Origin: a virus
Strand: one strand, 5' to 3'
Length of the DNA: 44,776 nucleotides
IMG/VR virus record: IMGVR_UViG_3300044833_000094
Coordinates: 1 to 44,776 of that record
The notes below the pieces were generated by a model, which was not told where the DNA came from, searched no databases, and saw nothing but the letters and a program-made list of their open reading frames with translations. The translations under genes were made by a program, and so were the position numbers. Every line of letters begins with the position of its first letter. Position 1 is the first letter of the stretch. Of the stretch, positions 7,107 through 13,801 are shown piece after piece.

Positions 7107-7348
7107 TGGGCACCTCCAGCCACGGCAACCATCGCCAGCGCGAAGACCACGATAAAGACCAGCGTGACGGTGACAATCTCGCGTGTCGTGGGCTCGGCGA
7201 TGGGTTCAACGTGAACCACACTCTCGCGCTCCAGCATGGTCTGCAGGCTGTTGCGGAGGGATCTGTAGATGAGGGCTGAGCGTTCGCTGTAGGTAGGGTC
7301 AGCGAGGCCGCTGGCTAGTCTGTCTGCGAGCTGTTCGGAGTAAGTCAC
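7103..7348 (-). CDS. C-terminally anchored membrane protein, 81 aa; first gene of the early operon
   Basis: Polar helical N-terminus (SEQLADRLASGLADPTYSERSALIYRSLRN) followed by a C-terminal transmembrane helix (TVTLVFIVVFALAMVAVAG). The start is GTG at 7348, with an AAGGGA-type ribosome site that is buried in a predicted leader structure (7353-7395). As the first early gene with a tail-anchor topology it could be a host-membrane effector or an exclusion protein; this is inference only. Confidence 0.6.
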   Translation of the reverse strand: MTYSEQLADRLASGLADPTYSERSALIYRSLRNSLQTMLERESVVHVEPIAEPTTREIVTVTLVFIVVFALAMVAVAGGAQ

Positions 7349-7352
7349 ACAA

Positions 7353-7395
7353 CCGTCCCTTCTTCGGGGAGGGGCACCTTTCGGTGCTAGGACGG
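7353..7395 (-). promoter_or_regulatory. Structured 5' leader of the leftward early operon
   Basis: On the minus strand, CCGTCC (7395-7390) can pair with GGACGG (7358-7353). They enclose a perfect GCACC-GAAA-GGTGC hairpin (7387-7374, GNRA loop) and a second C/G-rich hairpin around 7373-7357, which partly competes with the outer stem. The likely ribosome site of the gene starting at 7348 lies in the 3' strand of the structure, so folding would hide it. By eye only. Confidence 0.45.
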
Positions 7396-7509
7396 CCGCT
7401 CAGAAAGCTTCCTCAGTTCATGACATAGGTCAGGTCTGAGAAGATCGTTCCGCAATCAGTTGCGTAGAACGAGTATCTGGCGGTCTATCGATTGTGCATT
7501 GAGGGGATC

Positions 7510-7554
7510 TGGTGCGCCCGGAGAGATTCGAACTCCCGACCTAACGCTCCGGAG
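7510..7554 (-). other. attP core: 3' half of tRNA-Arg(CCG)
   Basis: Read on the minus strand, the 45 bases give an anticodon loop CTCCGGA, stem GCGTT, variable loop, T-arm GGGAG-TTCGAAT-CTCTC, acceptor strand CGGGCGC, discriminator A and CCA. The 5' half is absent from the ~80 bases upstream, so this is not a tRNA gene. It is the part of a host gene that integration would restore. It lies 375 bp from the end of the integrase gene, the expected attP position. No gene lies between 7349 and 7770. Confidence 0.9.
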
Positions 7555-7608
7555 TGAATTGTTCAACCCGGTTCGGGATATCGCTCAAGGCTGGCTAGAC
7601 TCGCTCAA

Positions 7609-7623
7609 CGCCTGCCAAATGAA
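7609..7623 (+). repeat. Candidate integrase arm-type site, copy 1
   Basis: CGCCTGCCAAATGAA occurs here and again, exactly, at 7900-7914. Just upstream, TCGCTCAAGGCTGGC and TCGCTCAACGCCTGC form a degenerate direct repeat. Repeats on one side of an attP core next to int are typical of integrase arm-binding sites. Confidence 0.45.
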
Positions 7624-7681
7624 CATACCCTAATTCAAAGCTGATGCAAGGAAATATTCTCTGTGGAGAAAAATCAAAAGT

Positions 7682-7714
7682 AACAGCCCGCCTTATTGTG
7701 GGCGGGCCGCTGTT
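7682..7714 (-). terminator. Terminator downstream of the integrase region
   Basis: CCCGCC (7687-7692) pairs with GGCGGG (7701-7706), and AACAG (7682-7686) with CTGTT (7710-7714) outside a 3-nt bulge. On the minus strand the stem is followed by T-rich sequence (ACTTTTGATTTTTC), so it should stop leftward transcripts from int before attP. Confidence 0.7.
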
Positions 7715-7762
7715 CCTTCTCTAAACGGTGGAATCTCGGGGCACTACCCCGATCGAGCCTTG

Positions 7763-7791
7763 AGAATGACTCAGTTGTGGGGTCGTGTCAA
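7763..7791 (-). promoter_or_regulatory. Possible promoter of a short RNA facing the terminator
   Basis: On the minus strand TTGACA (7791-7786) is followed after 17 nt by CATTCT. Downstream lies a TCGGGG-TAGTG-CCCCGA hairpin (7752-7736), then the terminator at 7714-7682. Together they would give an RNA of about 75-80 nt. The -10 is weak. Confidence 0.3.
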
Positions 7792-7929
7792 CCTGGCACA
7801 AGCCCCGCAGCCAAAATGGCCGTATGTATGAGCGCCAGGCGGGAACCTTTCCAGATGTCCATAGCTCCAATTCAACACAGTGACTGCGATGTCGTGAACC
7901 GCCTGCCAAATGAAAAGACGAATTCTCAT
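7771..7929 (-). CDS. Possible small protein downstream of int, 52 aa
   Basis: MRIRLFIWQAVHDIAVTVLN... ends near a GHFGCGACARLTRPHN segment. The ATG overlaps the int stop (TGATG), which suggests coupling. It contains the second copy of the 15-bp arm-like repeat, so the open frame could be incidental. No family recognised. Confidence 0.3.
   Translation of the reverse strand: MRIRLFIWQAVHDIAVTVLNWSYGHLERFPPGAHTYGHFGCGACARLTRPHN
7900..7914 (+). repeat. Candidate integrase arm-type site, copy 2
   Basis: Exact second copy of CGCCTGCCAAATGAA (first at 7609-7623), 15 bp from the end of the integrase gene. Confidence 0.45.
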
Positions 7930-9050
7930 CATGCCATCGCCCTCCGCCGCTCATGCGTCCAATCCGGCACCGGCTGCTTCTTGATCTCCTCCATATGCCT
8001 CGCCCAGCGTCTCTGCATCTGCGCGCTGATCTGGGTATAGTGCTGCGTCATCTTGGGCGAGATATGACCGGCCTTAGCCATGATCACTGCAATGGGAACT
8101 CCAGCCTCAGCCATCCTTGTAATCGCCGTGTGCCGAGTGTCATACATTCTGAAATGCCGCAGCTCGGTGGCCTCTCTGACCTCCTGCCACAGCTTCTTGA
8201 GCCCCTGGACAGTCATCGGCCGTCTCAAGTCGGGGACGTGGCCTCTGATGAAGGGAAAGAGGAAGTGCTGCGGATCATGAGCACCCATACCTCTCGCCCT
8301 ATCCAAAAGCTGCTGCATGGCCCACAGACAATCGGCACTCTCGAGCGGGACCGCACGATGACGGTAGCGGTTCTTGGACCCGGACCACGGGATGTTGACG
8401 GTCTGGTGGTGCAGGTTGATGTCCCCTAGCCGTAACGACCGCATCTCGTTCGTGCTCATCGTCGTATCGAAGGCGATGAGGGAATAGCAGTAGGCGACAT
8501 GCCAGCGGGTCTGCCTGCGGGCGGTATCGATCCAGAGCTGCTGCTCCTCTGGAGACAACGCCCGGGGGATTTCCAGCTCCTGCTCCAGCAGTTCTTCGTA
8601 ATTCTCTTCCAGCTCAGCGGTCCAGGCTTCGGCCCGGCGCATGATGGCTCGGAGCATGCACACTTCCTGATTCACATGCTGGGCTTTGGTCGGGCAGGGT
8701 CCGGGCGCTTCGTGAGGACGCCGTGAGCGGATGAAGGGCGGAGCTCCGGTAACCCGGGCCTGCTGGTATTGACGGATGTGGCCGAGGTGGATCTTCTCCA
8801 GCGGAAGATTGCCAAAGAACAGGCCAAGCGATCGAGCATAGTTGCGGTAGTTCTTTTCTGTGTTGCGTTCGATGTAGCGACCGCCTTGCATCGTACGCAT
8901 GTTTAGATACGCCGTCGCAGCGGCAGGAAAGAGCATTGTTGAGGAGATTGGACAGAGATACACGTTTCTGGCCCCTTGACACGCTGGACAATCGATATGC
9001 CCAATGGTGTGTGGAATTGCTGCGCCAACGTTACCCCCGCTCACGTTCAT
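7929..9050 (-). CDS. int: Tyrosine recombinase integrase
   Basis: 373 residues from the ATG at 9050, chosen because AAGGAAAGAAAGG precedes it; a frame from a TTG at 9116 is unlikely. The N-terminus has a Cys pair (CPAC, 21-24), then a SAM-like core-binding domain (~45-140: RNTEKNYRNYARSLGLFFG). The catalytic domain shows R204 (NEMRSLRLGD), YDTRHT with R306, H329 (KAGHIS) and nucleophile Y338 (MTQHYTQ). The usual first His of HxxR is Tyr, a common variant. It integrates the phage at a tRNA-Arg gene using the attP core at 7510-7554. No excisionase is recognised. Confidence 0.93.
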   Translation of the reverse strand: MNVSGGNVGAAIPHTIGHIDCPACQGARNVYLCPISSTMLFPAAATAYLNMRTMQGGRYIERNTEKNYRNYARSLGLFFGNLPLEKIHLGHIRQYQQARVTGAPPFIRSRRPHEAPGPCPTKAQHVNQEVCMLRAIMRRAEAWTAELEENYEELLEQELEIPRALSPEEQQLWIDTARRQTRWHVAYCYSLIAFDTTMSTNEMRSLRLGDINLHHQTVNIPWSGSKNRYRHRAVPLESADCLWAMQQLLDRARGMGAHDPQHFLFPFIRGHVPDLRRPMTVQGLKKLWQEVREATELRHFRMYDTRHTAITRMAEAGVPIAVIMAKAGHISPKMTQHYTQISAQMQRRWARHMEEIKKQPVPDWTHERRRAMA

Positions 9051-9074
9051 CTGGTTACCTTTCTTTCCTTCCGG

Positions 9075-9116
9075 TTGTGCAAATTTTGTGTGAATTGTTG
9101 CCTGCTGTATGCACAA
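9075..9116. promoter_or_regulatory. Inverted repeat upstream of the first ribbon-helix-helix gene
   Basis: TTGTGCA (9075-9081) and TGCACAA (9110-9116) are inverted copies 35 bp apart, in the divergent region between int and the gene at 9153. Possible operator half-sites for divergent control. Confidence 0.35.
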
Positions 9117-9152
9117 GATGCGTACAGAGAATCACTTACGCTTTCGGGAACC

Positions 9153-9293
9153 ATGAAAAAAATCAAAGCGATACGCCTGAGCCCGGCGCAGGAAAAGCTA
9201 CTGGCCAAGCTGTCCAAGAAACTGGGCGTTGACACGACCAATGTCATCCGCATCGCCATTCACCGCCTGGCTGAAGCGGAAGGGATACAATGA
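9153..9293 (+). CDS. Ribbon-helix-helix regulator, 46 aa
   Basis: MKKIKAIRLSPAQEKLLAKLSKKLGVDTTNVIRIAIHRLAE... (in parts) has the Arc/CopG shape. A short basic beta-strand (KKIKAIRLS) is followed by two helices with the turn GVDTTNVIRIAI. Such proteins dimerise and insert the strand in the DNA major groove. First rightward gene after int, so it is a candidate switch repressor or excision control protein. Paralogous in fold to the gene at 9370. Confidence 0.75.
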   Translation: MKKIKAIRLSPAQEKLLAKLSKKLGVDTTNVIRIAIHRLAEAEGIQ

Positions 9294-9306
9294 CCGTAAC
9301 GGGAAC

Positions 9307-9327
9307 TGTACATGAGTTTCATGTACA
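9307..9327. promoter_or_regulatory. Perfect palindromic operator
   Basis: TGTACATGA-GTT-TCATGTACA: 9-bp arms with a 3-bp centre. It lies between the two ribbon-helix-helix genes. It is followed by promoter-like TTGACA (9340-9345) and TAGAAT (9358-9363), in spacing that is not optimal for a single sigma-70 pair, and then the ATG at 9370. A likely autoregulatory site. Confidence 0.65.
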
Positions 9328-9369
9328 ACTCCAGTTAAATTGACATGATTTTGGGGGTAGAATCAATTC

Positions 9370-9552
9370 ATGGCAGAGAGACGTAGAGAAGGCCGGGTCC
9401 GCAAGAACATCGAACTCCCCACCAGTCATGCTGATCTGTTGAAGCAGCTGGCGAAGAAACACGGGCTCACTGAGGCGGCAGCGGTCTGCGTGGCGATTAC
9501 GCAGTGGGCAGATCGGGAAGGCATCACGGCGCCGAGCGAGAAAAGCTCCTAG
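9370..9552 (+). CDS. Second ribbon-helix-helix regulator, 60 aa
   Basis: MAERRREGRVRKNIELPTSH... : basic N-terminus, beta-strand (RKNIELPTS), helix (HADLLKQLAKKH), turn GLTEAAAV and helix VCVAITQWAD. Shape and length fit Arc/CopG proteins. It is placed just behind the palindrome at 9307-9327 and so probably binds it. With the preceding gene it occupies the spot where phages carry repressor/Cro pairs. Confidence 0.7.
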   Translation: MAERRREGRVRKNIELPTSHADLLKQLAKKHGLTEAAAVCVAITQWADREGITAPSEKSS

Positions 9553-9686
9553 TTTTCTGTTGCTATCTTCGGGTTTATCAGGTATTTATCGTTCAGTTCC
9601 CCGCCCTATCCCTGTTCTGAGATAGCCTTCGGAGCCCGCGGCCTCCCAAACAGCCGCTCTTGCCGCCGACCTCTTAGGTTTGCGCG

Positions 9687-10043
9687 GTGAGCGGCATCGA
9701 GGGCCGACATTCCTCCGACCTCCCAGTTATGCCAAAAGACCTTCCTGTCTATAAAGACCCCCGCGTCATCAATCTGAGCCGTGGCTTTCGCCTGAGATTC
9801 AATCAGGCTCGCAAAGCTGTCGAAAATTGCGCCTGTGCGTGGGTTGAGGTCGGCGTATCTGTCCGCGATCTGACGCTTGCAGAATCAATTTCGGCCCGTG
9901 TACAGCAGGCAAAAGACAGAGAGCCGCTGCCATATTCGGAAGTCCATGGGCTGAGATTCGATCCCCCTGCCGGAACGGCCGGCGCCGAATGGCAGAGTCG
10001 GCTGCTTGCATACGAGGCCAGCCTGTTTGTTGAAGCGCGATGA
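9687..10043 (+). CDS. Hypothetical phage protein, 118 aa
   Basis: The frame opens with GTG at 9687 (AGG upstream); an internal ATG at 9729 (MPKDLPVYKDPRVINLSRGF) is an alternative start. Mostly helical, with RLRFNQARKAVENCACAWVEVG and a conserved-looking C-terminal EWQSRLLAYEASLF. No family recognised. Its end overlaps the next start (ATGA), so it begins the lysis and membrane cluster. Confidence 0.55.
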   Translation: MSGIEGRHSSDLPVMPKDLPVYKDPRVINLSRGFRLRFNQARKAVENCACAWVEVGVSVRDLTLAESISARVQQAKDREPLPYSEVHGLRFDPPAGTAGAEWQSRLLAYEASLFVEAR

Positions 10044-10489
10044 CGCCGCGCCCCTCTCCTACCCTCGAGCAGGTCATGGAGTTGATCCGCGAAGGTCAGG
10101 AAGCGGCCAAGCAGCGCTGGGATGATCTCAAGGCAGACTTTGACGCAAAGCATGCCGAAAACCGGGAGCGTCGTCATGCGCTCGGAAACAAGATCGACGC
10201 CACGGATGGCAAAGTTCATCTTTTGGACGGCCGCATTAACGCTTTGGAACAGAAGCTTTTCACCGTCGTTGGGGACAATTCGGGGGATTCGGGCTTGCTC
10301 CACAAGATTGATAAGAAAGTGGACGCCCTTCAAGAGGAAATCGCCTCGATTAAGAGCACGGTTCAGGACACACCAAAAATCAACCGCTGGATTTATGGGG
10401 CGATGGGAGTTGTGGCCCTGCTCATGTTGGCTGTGCCGACCATGCTCTTCATCATCTGGGAATTCCTCAAGTTCGCCGCGAAGCATTGA
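10040..10489 (+). CDS. Coiled-coil protein with C-terminal membrane anchor, 149 aa
   Basis: A long amphipathic helix/coiled coil (residues ~8-110: KQRWDDLKADFDAKHAENRE, KIDKKVDALQEEIASIK) is followed by one transmembrane helix (GAMGVVALLMLAVPTMLFII). It lies immediately before the endolysin and resembles spanin-, holin- or antiholin-like accessory proteins in layout. A lysis role is inferred from context. Confidence 0.6.
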   Translation: MTPRPSPTLEQVMELIREGQEAAKQRWDDLKADFDAKHAENRERRHALGNKIDATDGKVHLLDGRINALEQKLFTVVGDNSGDSGLLHKIDKKVDALQEEIASIKSTVQDTPKINRWIYGAMGVVALLMLAVPTMLFIIWEFLKFAAKH

Positions 10490-10491
10490 CT

Positions 10492-10965
10492 ATGGCTACC
10501 CAAGCGCAACTGGAACAACTCAAAGCCTTTGCGGATGCAGCCAGAGTAGCCAAGCACATCTTTCCCGAGATGGCGGCATGTGAGGCAGTGATTGAAACCG
10601 GCTGGGGAACAAGCACGCTGTACCTGCGCTATCGGAACATCTTTGGTCAGAAGCAATCGCATTCTCCGATCTTTACCAGCGTGCGGATGCCGACTACCGA
10701 ATATGAGAACGGAAAGCCGCGTGGAATGAGGGCAGACTTCGTGGTTTTCCCGACTGCGATGGAAGCATTTGAAGCGCGCATGGCTCTGTTGACGCGGCTG
10801 GCGACGAATTATCCCAACTACAACTCGGCCCTGCATGCGGCCGATCCCGAGGAATTCGTGACCATGGTCAGTAGGTCGTGGTCGACGGATCCTGACAGGG
10901 CAAAGAACTGCATTGCGATATACCGGGCCCATCACGACACTCTTTTCACTCTGGAGACGGCATGA
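10492..10965 (+). CDS. Glucosaminidase-type endolysin
   Basis: 157 residues. AACEAVIETGWGTSTLYLRY contains the FlgJ/LytG-like E-T/S-G-W-G-x-S signature with probable catalytic E35. RNIFGQK (48-54) matches the conserved N-[LI]-F-G-[IQ]-K motif. A VFPTAMEAFEA segment and a C-terminal Ser/Trp (SRSWSTDP) complete the fold. It would cleave peptidoglycan glycan strands at lysis. There is no signal peptide, so it depends on the holin. Start at ATG 10492, not the TTG two codons upstream. Confidence 0.82.
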   Translation: MATQAQLEQLKAFADAARVAKHIFPEMAACEAVIETGWGTSTLYLRYRNIFGQKQSHSPIFTSVRMPTTEYENGKPRGMRADFVVFPTAMEAFEARMALLTRLATNYPNYNSALHAADPEEFVTMVSRSWSTDPDRAKNCIAIYRAHHDTLFTLETA

Positions 10966-11453
10966 GCGTACTTGACGCGATCGTGGGTGTGGCCGGCAGT
11001 GCATCTCCCTTGGGTGCTGTGTCGACCCTGCTGGATAAAGCGCTGAGCTTCATTCCCAACCCGCAGGACAAGCTGGCACTGCAAGCGCATGCGTTGGATG
11101 TGCAGTTGGATCTGCAGAAGGCGGAACTAGCAGCCGAGGCGCAGGAGATTGAGAGTAACAAGGAAGCGCAATCGGATCATTACCTTGGCATGGTACGCGG
11201 GGCATTCTGTTGGATGGTGGTTGCGCTGATGTCGTGGAATTACGGCCTGGTGTTCCTGTTCAACTGGGCATTCAAGGCCAGCATCGAGCATGTCGACATT
11301 CCCTTCTCCGTGCTCGGGATGTTCTCGACCATCATGCTTGGGTTTATCGGTGTGCCGGCAGGGATTGAAGCGGTGAAGCAGATTCTTGCGATGCCTGGTG
11401 TCTCGAGTATCAAGCTTCCTGGAATCTCAGCAACGAATAACGGTGGGCAATGA
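10962..11453 (+). CDS. Holin, 3TM superfamily type
   Basis: 163 residues matching the 'holin of 3TMs' (gene-transfer-release) layout. A soluble N-terminus (LDKALSFIPNPQDKLALQAH) and an Ala/Glu helix lead to hydrophobic segments (GAFCWMVVALMSWNYGLVFLF and SVLGMFSTIMLGFIGVPAGI). ATGA overlap with the endolysin supports a lysis cassette. It should form the inner-membrane lesion that releases the endolysin. Confidence 0.78.
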   Translation: MSVLDAIVGVAGSASPLGAVSTLLDKALSFIPNPQDKLALQAHALDVQLDLQKAELAAEAQEIESNKEAQSDHYLGMVRGAFCWMVVALMSWNYGLVFLFNWAFKASIEHVDIPFSVLGMFSTIMLGFIGVPAGIEAVKQILAMPGVSSIKLPGISATNNGGQ

Positions 11454-11665
11454 ACACGGTCACCTCCATCACGCCGGACCTGCGCAATGGTGTGCGGGTG
11501 ACGCTGATGTTTTGCGAGGTATGCGGTGGAGTGCAGACATACAACGACTCGCCGAAGCGCAAGTTCCCGGACACGGGGCACTGGACCTCCTGCCGGCCGT
11601 GTGGAGAGTGGCGCTACTTCTTTCGCATCTGCCGTGGGCGTGTCGTGAACAAGAGGACGCCATGA
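11450..11665 (+). CDS. Zinc-ribbon microprotein, 71 aa
   Basis: Two CxxC knuckles (FCEVCGGV and SCRPCGEW) separated by ~25 residues, plus an extra Cys (RICRGR): a classic rubredoxin/zinc-ribbon spacing. ATGA overlaps on both sides. Function unknown. Confidence 0.65.
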   Translation: MNTVTSITPDLRNGVRVTLMFCEVCGGVQTYNDSPKRKFPDTGHWTSCRPCGEWRYFFRICRGRVVNKRTP

Positions 11666-11787
11666 ACTGTTCTCCATACGAAGCGCTGACAGGCTGGAAT
11701 CTGCTGGTCGTCATCTGCATGTGCTCTCTGCCGTTCATCATTGGGCTGGGGCCGATTATCTGGCTGATTGGAAATAGGGGCCGGTGA
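11662..11787 (+). CDS. 41-aa membrane protein
   Basis: MNCSPYEALTGWNLLVVICM... : a short polar head and one or two hydrophobic stretches (LLVVICMCSLPFIIGLGPII), ending in a basic tail (GNRGR). Coupled to its neighbours by ATGA/TGATG overlaps inside the lysis and membrane cluster. It may be a second holin or antiholin. Confidence 0.55.
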   Translation: MNCSPYEALTGWNLLVVICMCSLPFIIGLGPIIWLIGNRGR

Positions 11788-12011
11788 TGAGCTTATTTGC
11801 CGGGATTGATCGCTGGGACCTGATTGTGATGTTTGCGCTGTTCGGCGTCATGTTCGCCTTCGAGATGCTTGGCGTCTTCTCTCCACACCTGGTCACGATT
11901 ACGCAGATCATCAAGGCATTCATCCCGATGCCGGTGCGCTGGATGGTCTATGCGTGGCTGGGCTGGCACTTTATTGCCTCGGACTTAGTACGGCAACTCA
12001 CACCGAAATAG
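11787..12011 (+). CDS. Membrane protein, 74 aa
   Basis: MSLFAGIDRWDLIVMFALFGVM... with a first transmembrane helix (LIVMFALFGVMFAFEMLGVF), a short loop and a second amphipathic helix (RWMVYAWLGWHFIA). AGGGG precedes the ATG; a GTG one codon earlier is possible. Two-TM topology fits a small holin-like protein. No family recognised. Confidence 0.58.
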   Translation: MSLFAGIDRWDLIVMFALFGVMFAFEMLGVFSPHLVTITQIIKAFIPMPVRWMVYAWLGWHFIASDLVRQLTPK

Positions 12012-12021
12012 GAGATTCCCG

Positions 12022-12813
12022 ATGGGCAATGTTATGACCTGGACCGATGGCACGCAGTATTCGCTGACGGTCGTACCGCCTACTCCGCCTCCTGTTGTGC
12101 CGCCCCCGCCTGTTGTGCCGCCGGTGCCTCCAGTCGTCCCACCGGCTACAAATGAGCCGGTAATTCCTGCGACTGCGACCACGATTGACCTGCTTCCTGC
12201 AGTGACGCCGTGGAAGATGAATCACGATGCCGGTACACCTGGTGACAGCGTTGGCACCACGGTTTACCCGTTCGCGGCGCCCGATGGCTCTGTGGTCCGC
12301 CAGTTCAAGATGACGCTCACGGGCAAGGGTGGAGAGATTTACCACGTTCACGTGTTGGACGATGCGACGGCATTCAGCAACTTCTGCTTTGAAAAGGTCG
12401 AGGCAGCGGGAGACTGGTCGGGTGTTGGCCAAGCAGAAACAGACCTCGAAAAGACGCTGGGTGATGGCAGCGTTGAAGATATGGCGATGCAGCAATCGAT
12501 CAACGGTGGCGAAGAGATCACCATCAACGGCCACTGGACCCCGACTGGCATTGCAATCGACCCGTCACAGCGCGCGGCCAATGTGCTGCATACGACACGC
12601 AATTACGTCACGCTGAACGCGGACAAGACGATCACCTATCATGGCGTCTTCTTCGATGGGACTTACTACCCCATTGAGAAGTCTGCGACCGATCAGCAAT
12701 CGAAGCCGTGGGCAAAGAACATCCTCAACATGCAGCTTCAGTACGACGGCAAGAACAGCGCCGCTACCGATGTTGAGGTATGGATGCATGTGCTTCGGGT
12801 GCACGCATGGTAG
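12022..12813 (+). CDS. Proline-rich linker protein with beta-rich domain, 263 aa
   Basis: A 15-residue head is followed by a poly-Pro/Val linker (PPTPPPVVPPPPVVPPVPP) at ~19-46. Then comes a ~210-residue beta-rich domain (FKMTLTGKGGEIYHVHVLDD, VTLNADKTITYHGVFFDGTYY). Linker plus globular domain suggests a virion-surface or cell-exported protein. It lies after the membrane cluster and before the terminase genes. No family recognised. Confidence 0.6.
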   Translation: MGNVMTWTDGTQYSLTVVPPTPPPVVPPPPVVPPVPPVVPPATNEPVIPATATTIDLLPAVTPWKMNHDAGTPGDSVGTTVYPFAAPDGSVVRQFKMTLTGKGGEIYHVHVLDDATAFSNFCFEKVEAAGDWSGVGQAETDLEKTLGDGSVEDMAMQQSINGGEEITINGHWTPTGIAIDPSQRAANVLHTTRNYVTLNADKTITYHGVFFDGTYYPIEKSATDQQSKPWAKNILNMQLQYDGKNSAATDVEVWMHVLRVHAW

Positions 12814-13073
12814 GGATACTGCTGCTCGCTGCGTCTCTGGCAAAGCCAACGGTTGAGAAGTCCACCGCGGCGCCGCAGAAGGTGAAGGTCCATTTCTTCC
12901 ATGGGACCATCACAGACATTGCGCTGAACCCGCAGCACATCGACATCTACGGCTGGTGCGACCCGGACTACACCTACAACGTGCCGACTGAAGCTAAGCC
13001 TGATCTGGACATCAAATACCGGGGCTGCACGATGCATTACGTGATCCTCGATCAGGATGGGGACGAGCAGTGA
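12807..13073 (+). CDS. Small possibly exported protein, 88 aa
   Basis: ATG at 12807 overlaps the stop of the preceding gene. The N-terminus MVGILLLAASLAKPTVEK could be a short signal or anchor segment, though it lacks an obvious basic n-region. The rest is beta-rich with two Cys (GWCDPDYTYN, RGCTMHY). A further upstream frame (12780) is less likely. Probably partner of the preceding protein. Confidence 0.5.
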   Translation: MVGILLLAASLAKPTVEKSTAAPQKVKVHFFHGTITDIALNPQHIDIYGWCDPDYTYNVPTEAKPDLDIKYRGCTMHYVILDQDGDEQ

Positions 13074-13330
13074 ATCTCAGGCCAGCCATTGCAGCGCTGC
13101 GAAGGTCTAAGCCAGCCGCATGAGCCATCTACCTGTAAGTGAACAAGCGGTAAGTTGCGTGTCAAGACAATTCGCAGGCTACCTATCCAAATGAACCAAC
13201 GGCTTACGGCAATACCCGAAGAAAACCGCAAGAAAACCGGCAATCCCGTGCTACATAAGAAAGCACTCCTACCGATTGGGTGCAGCGAAGCGAAGCCCAA
13301 GCTTTCAGCCTGACCGAACAACACAAGCCC
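13074..13330 (+). other. Intergenic region with possible micro-ORFs
   Basis: 257 bases without a convincing gene. Two tiny frames, 13120-13194 (24 codons) and 13191-13313 (40 codons, MNQRLTAIPEENRKK...), overlap by ATGA but have no good ribosome sites. It lies just upstream of the small terminase, where a packaging (pac/cos) site could be; no signature can be named by eye. Confidence 0.3.
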
Positions 13331-13801
13331 ATGACACATGCAAACGTTGGACTGAATGTGGGACGCAAAAGAGATCAGGCCAAAGAAGCTGAACGCCATC
13401 AACAGGTTGCAGACGCCTTGAAAAAAGGGCGCTCAATCAGTGAGGCAATGCAAGAGGGCGGATACAGCAAAGCAAGAGCTTCAAGAGGCGCACAAGCGAT
13501 CCCAAAAGCCGTCATAAATCAGCTTGCGAGCGGCGCGGAACGCTTCAGAAGCATAGGAAGACAGTTCAAGCCCGAAGACAGAGCCGATATCGTTCGAGGC
13601 TTACTCGTTGAGAATGTTGTACTTGGCAAGGATAGAGCCTGCAAATCGGCTGAATTGCTGGGTAAAGACACCGCAGTGGGCATCTTCAAGTCTGACTCGA
13701 CTGCGATCGCGGTCCAGATCAACGTTCCGGCCGGCCTGGAAGGGCTGTTCGGTGAGCTGCCGAAGCCCGCAGAAGTAGACCTATTGCCGATGATAGAGTA
13801 G
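13331..13801 (+). CDS. Putative terminase small subunit
   Basis: 156 residues from ATG 13331. A helix-turn-helix-like region (QQVADALKKGRSISEAMQ, GYSKARASRGAQAIPKAV) precedes a helical oligomerisation zone (ADIVRGLLVENVVLGKDRAC) and a short C-terminal tail with AVQINVPAGL, resembling the tail that contacts TerL. Position two kilobases before terL fits. It would recognise the phage packaging site. Assigned by shape and context. Confidence 0.6.
   Translation: MTHANVGLNVGRKRDQAKEAERHQQVADALKKGRSISEAMQEGGYSKARASRGAQAIPKAVINQLASGAERFRSIGRQFKPEDRADIVRGLLVENVVLGKDRACKSAELLGKDTAVGIFKSDSTAIAVQINVPAGLEGLFGELPKPAEVDLLPMIE

Noticed and set aside
7510-7590. Complete tRNA gene
   Set aside because: Only the anticodon loop to CCA is present; there is no 5' acceptor strand or D-arm, so it is an att core.
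11998-12534. 178-aa minus-strand frame opposite the Pro-linker gene
   Set aside because: Repeats of Arg/Gly arise from the poly-Pro codons of the real gene; no ribosome site or coupling.
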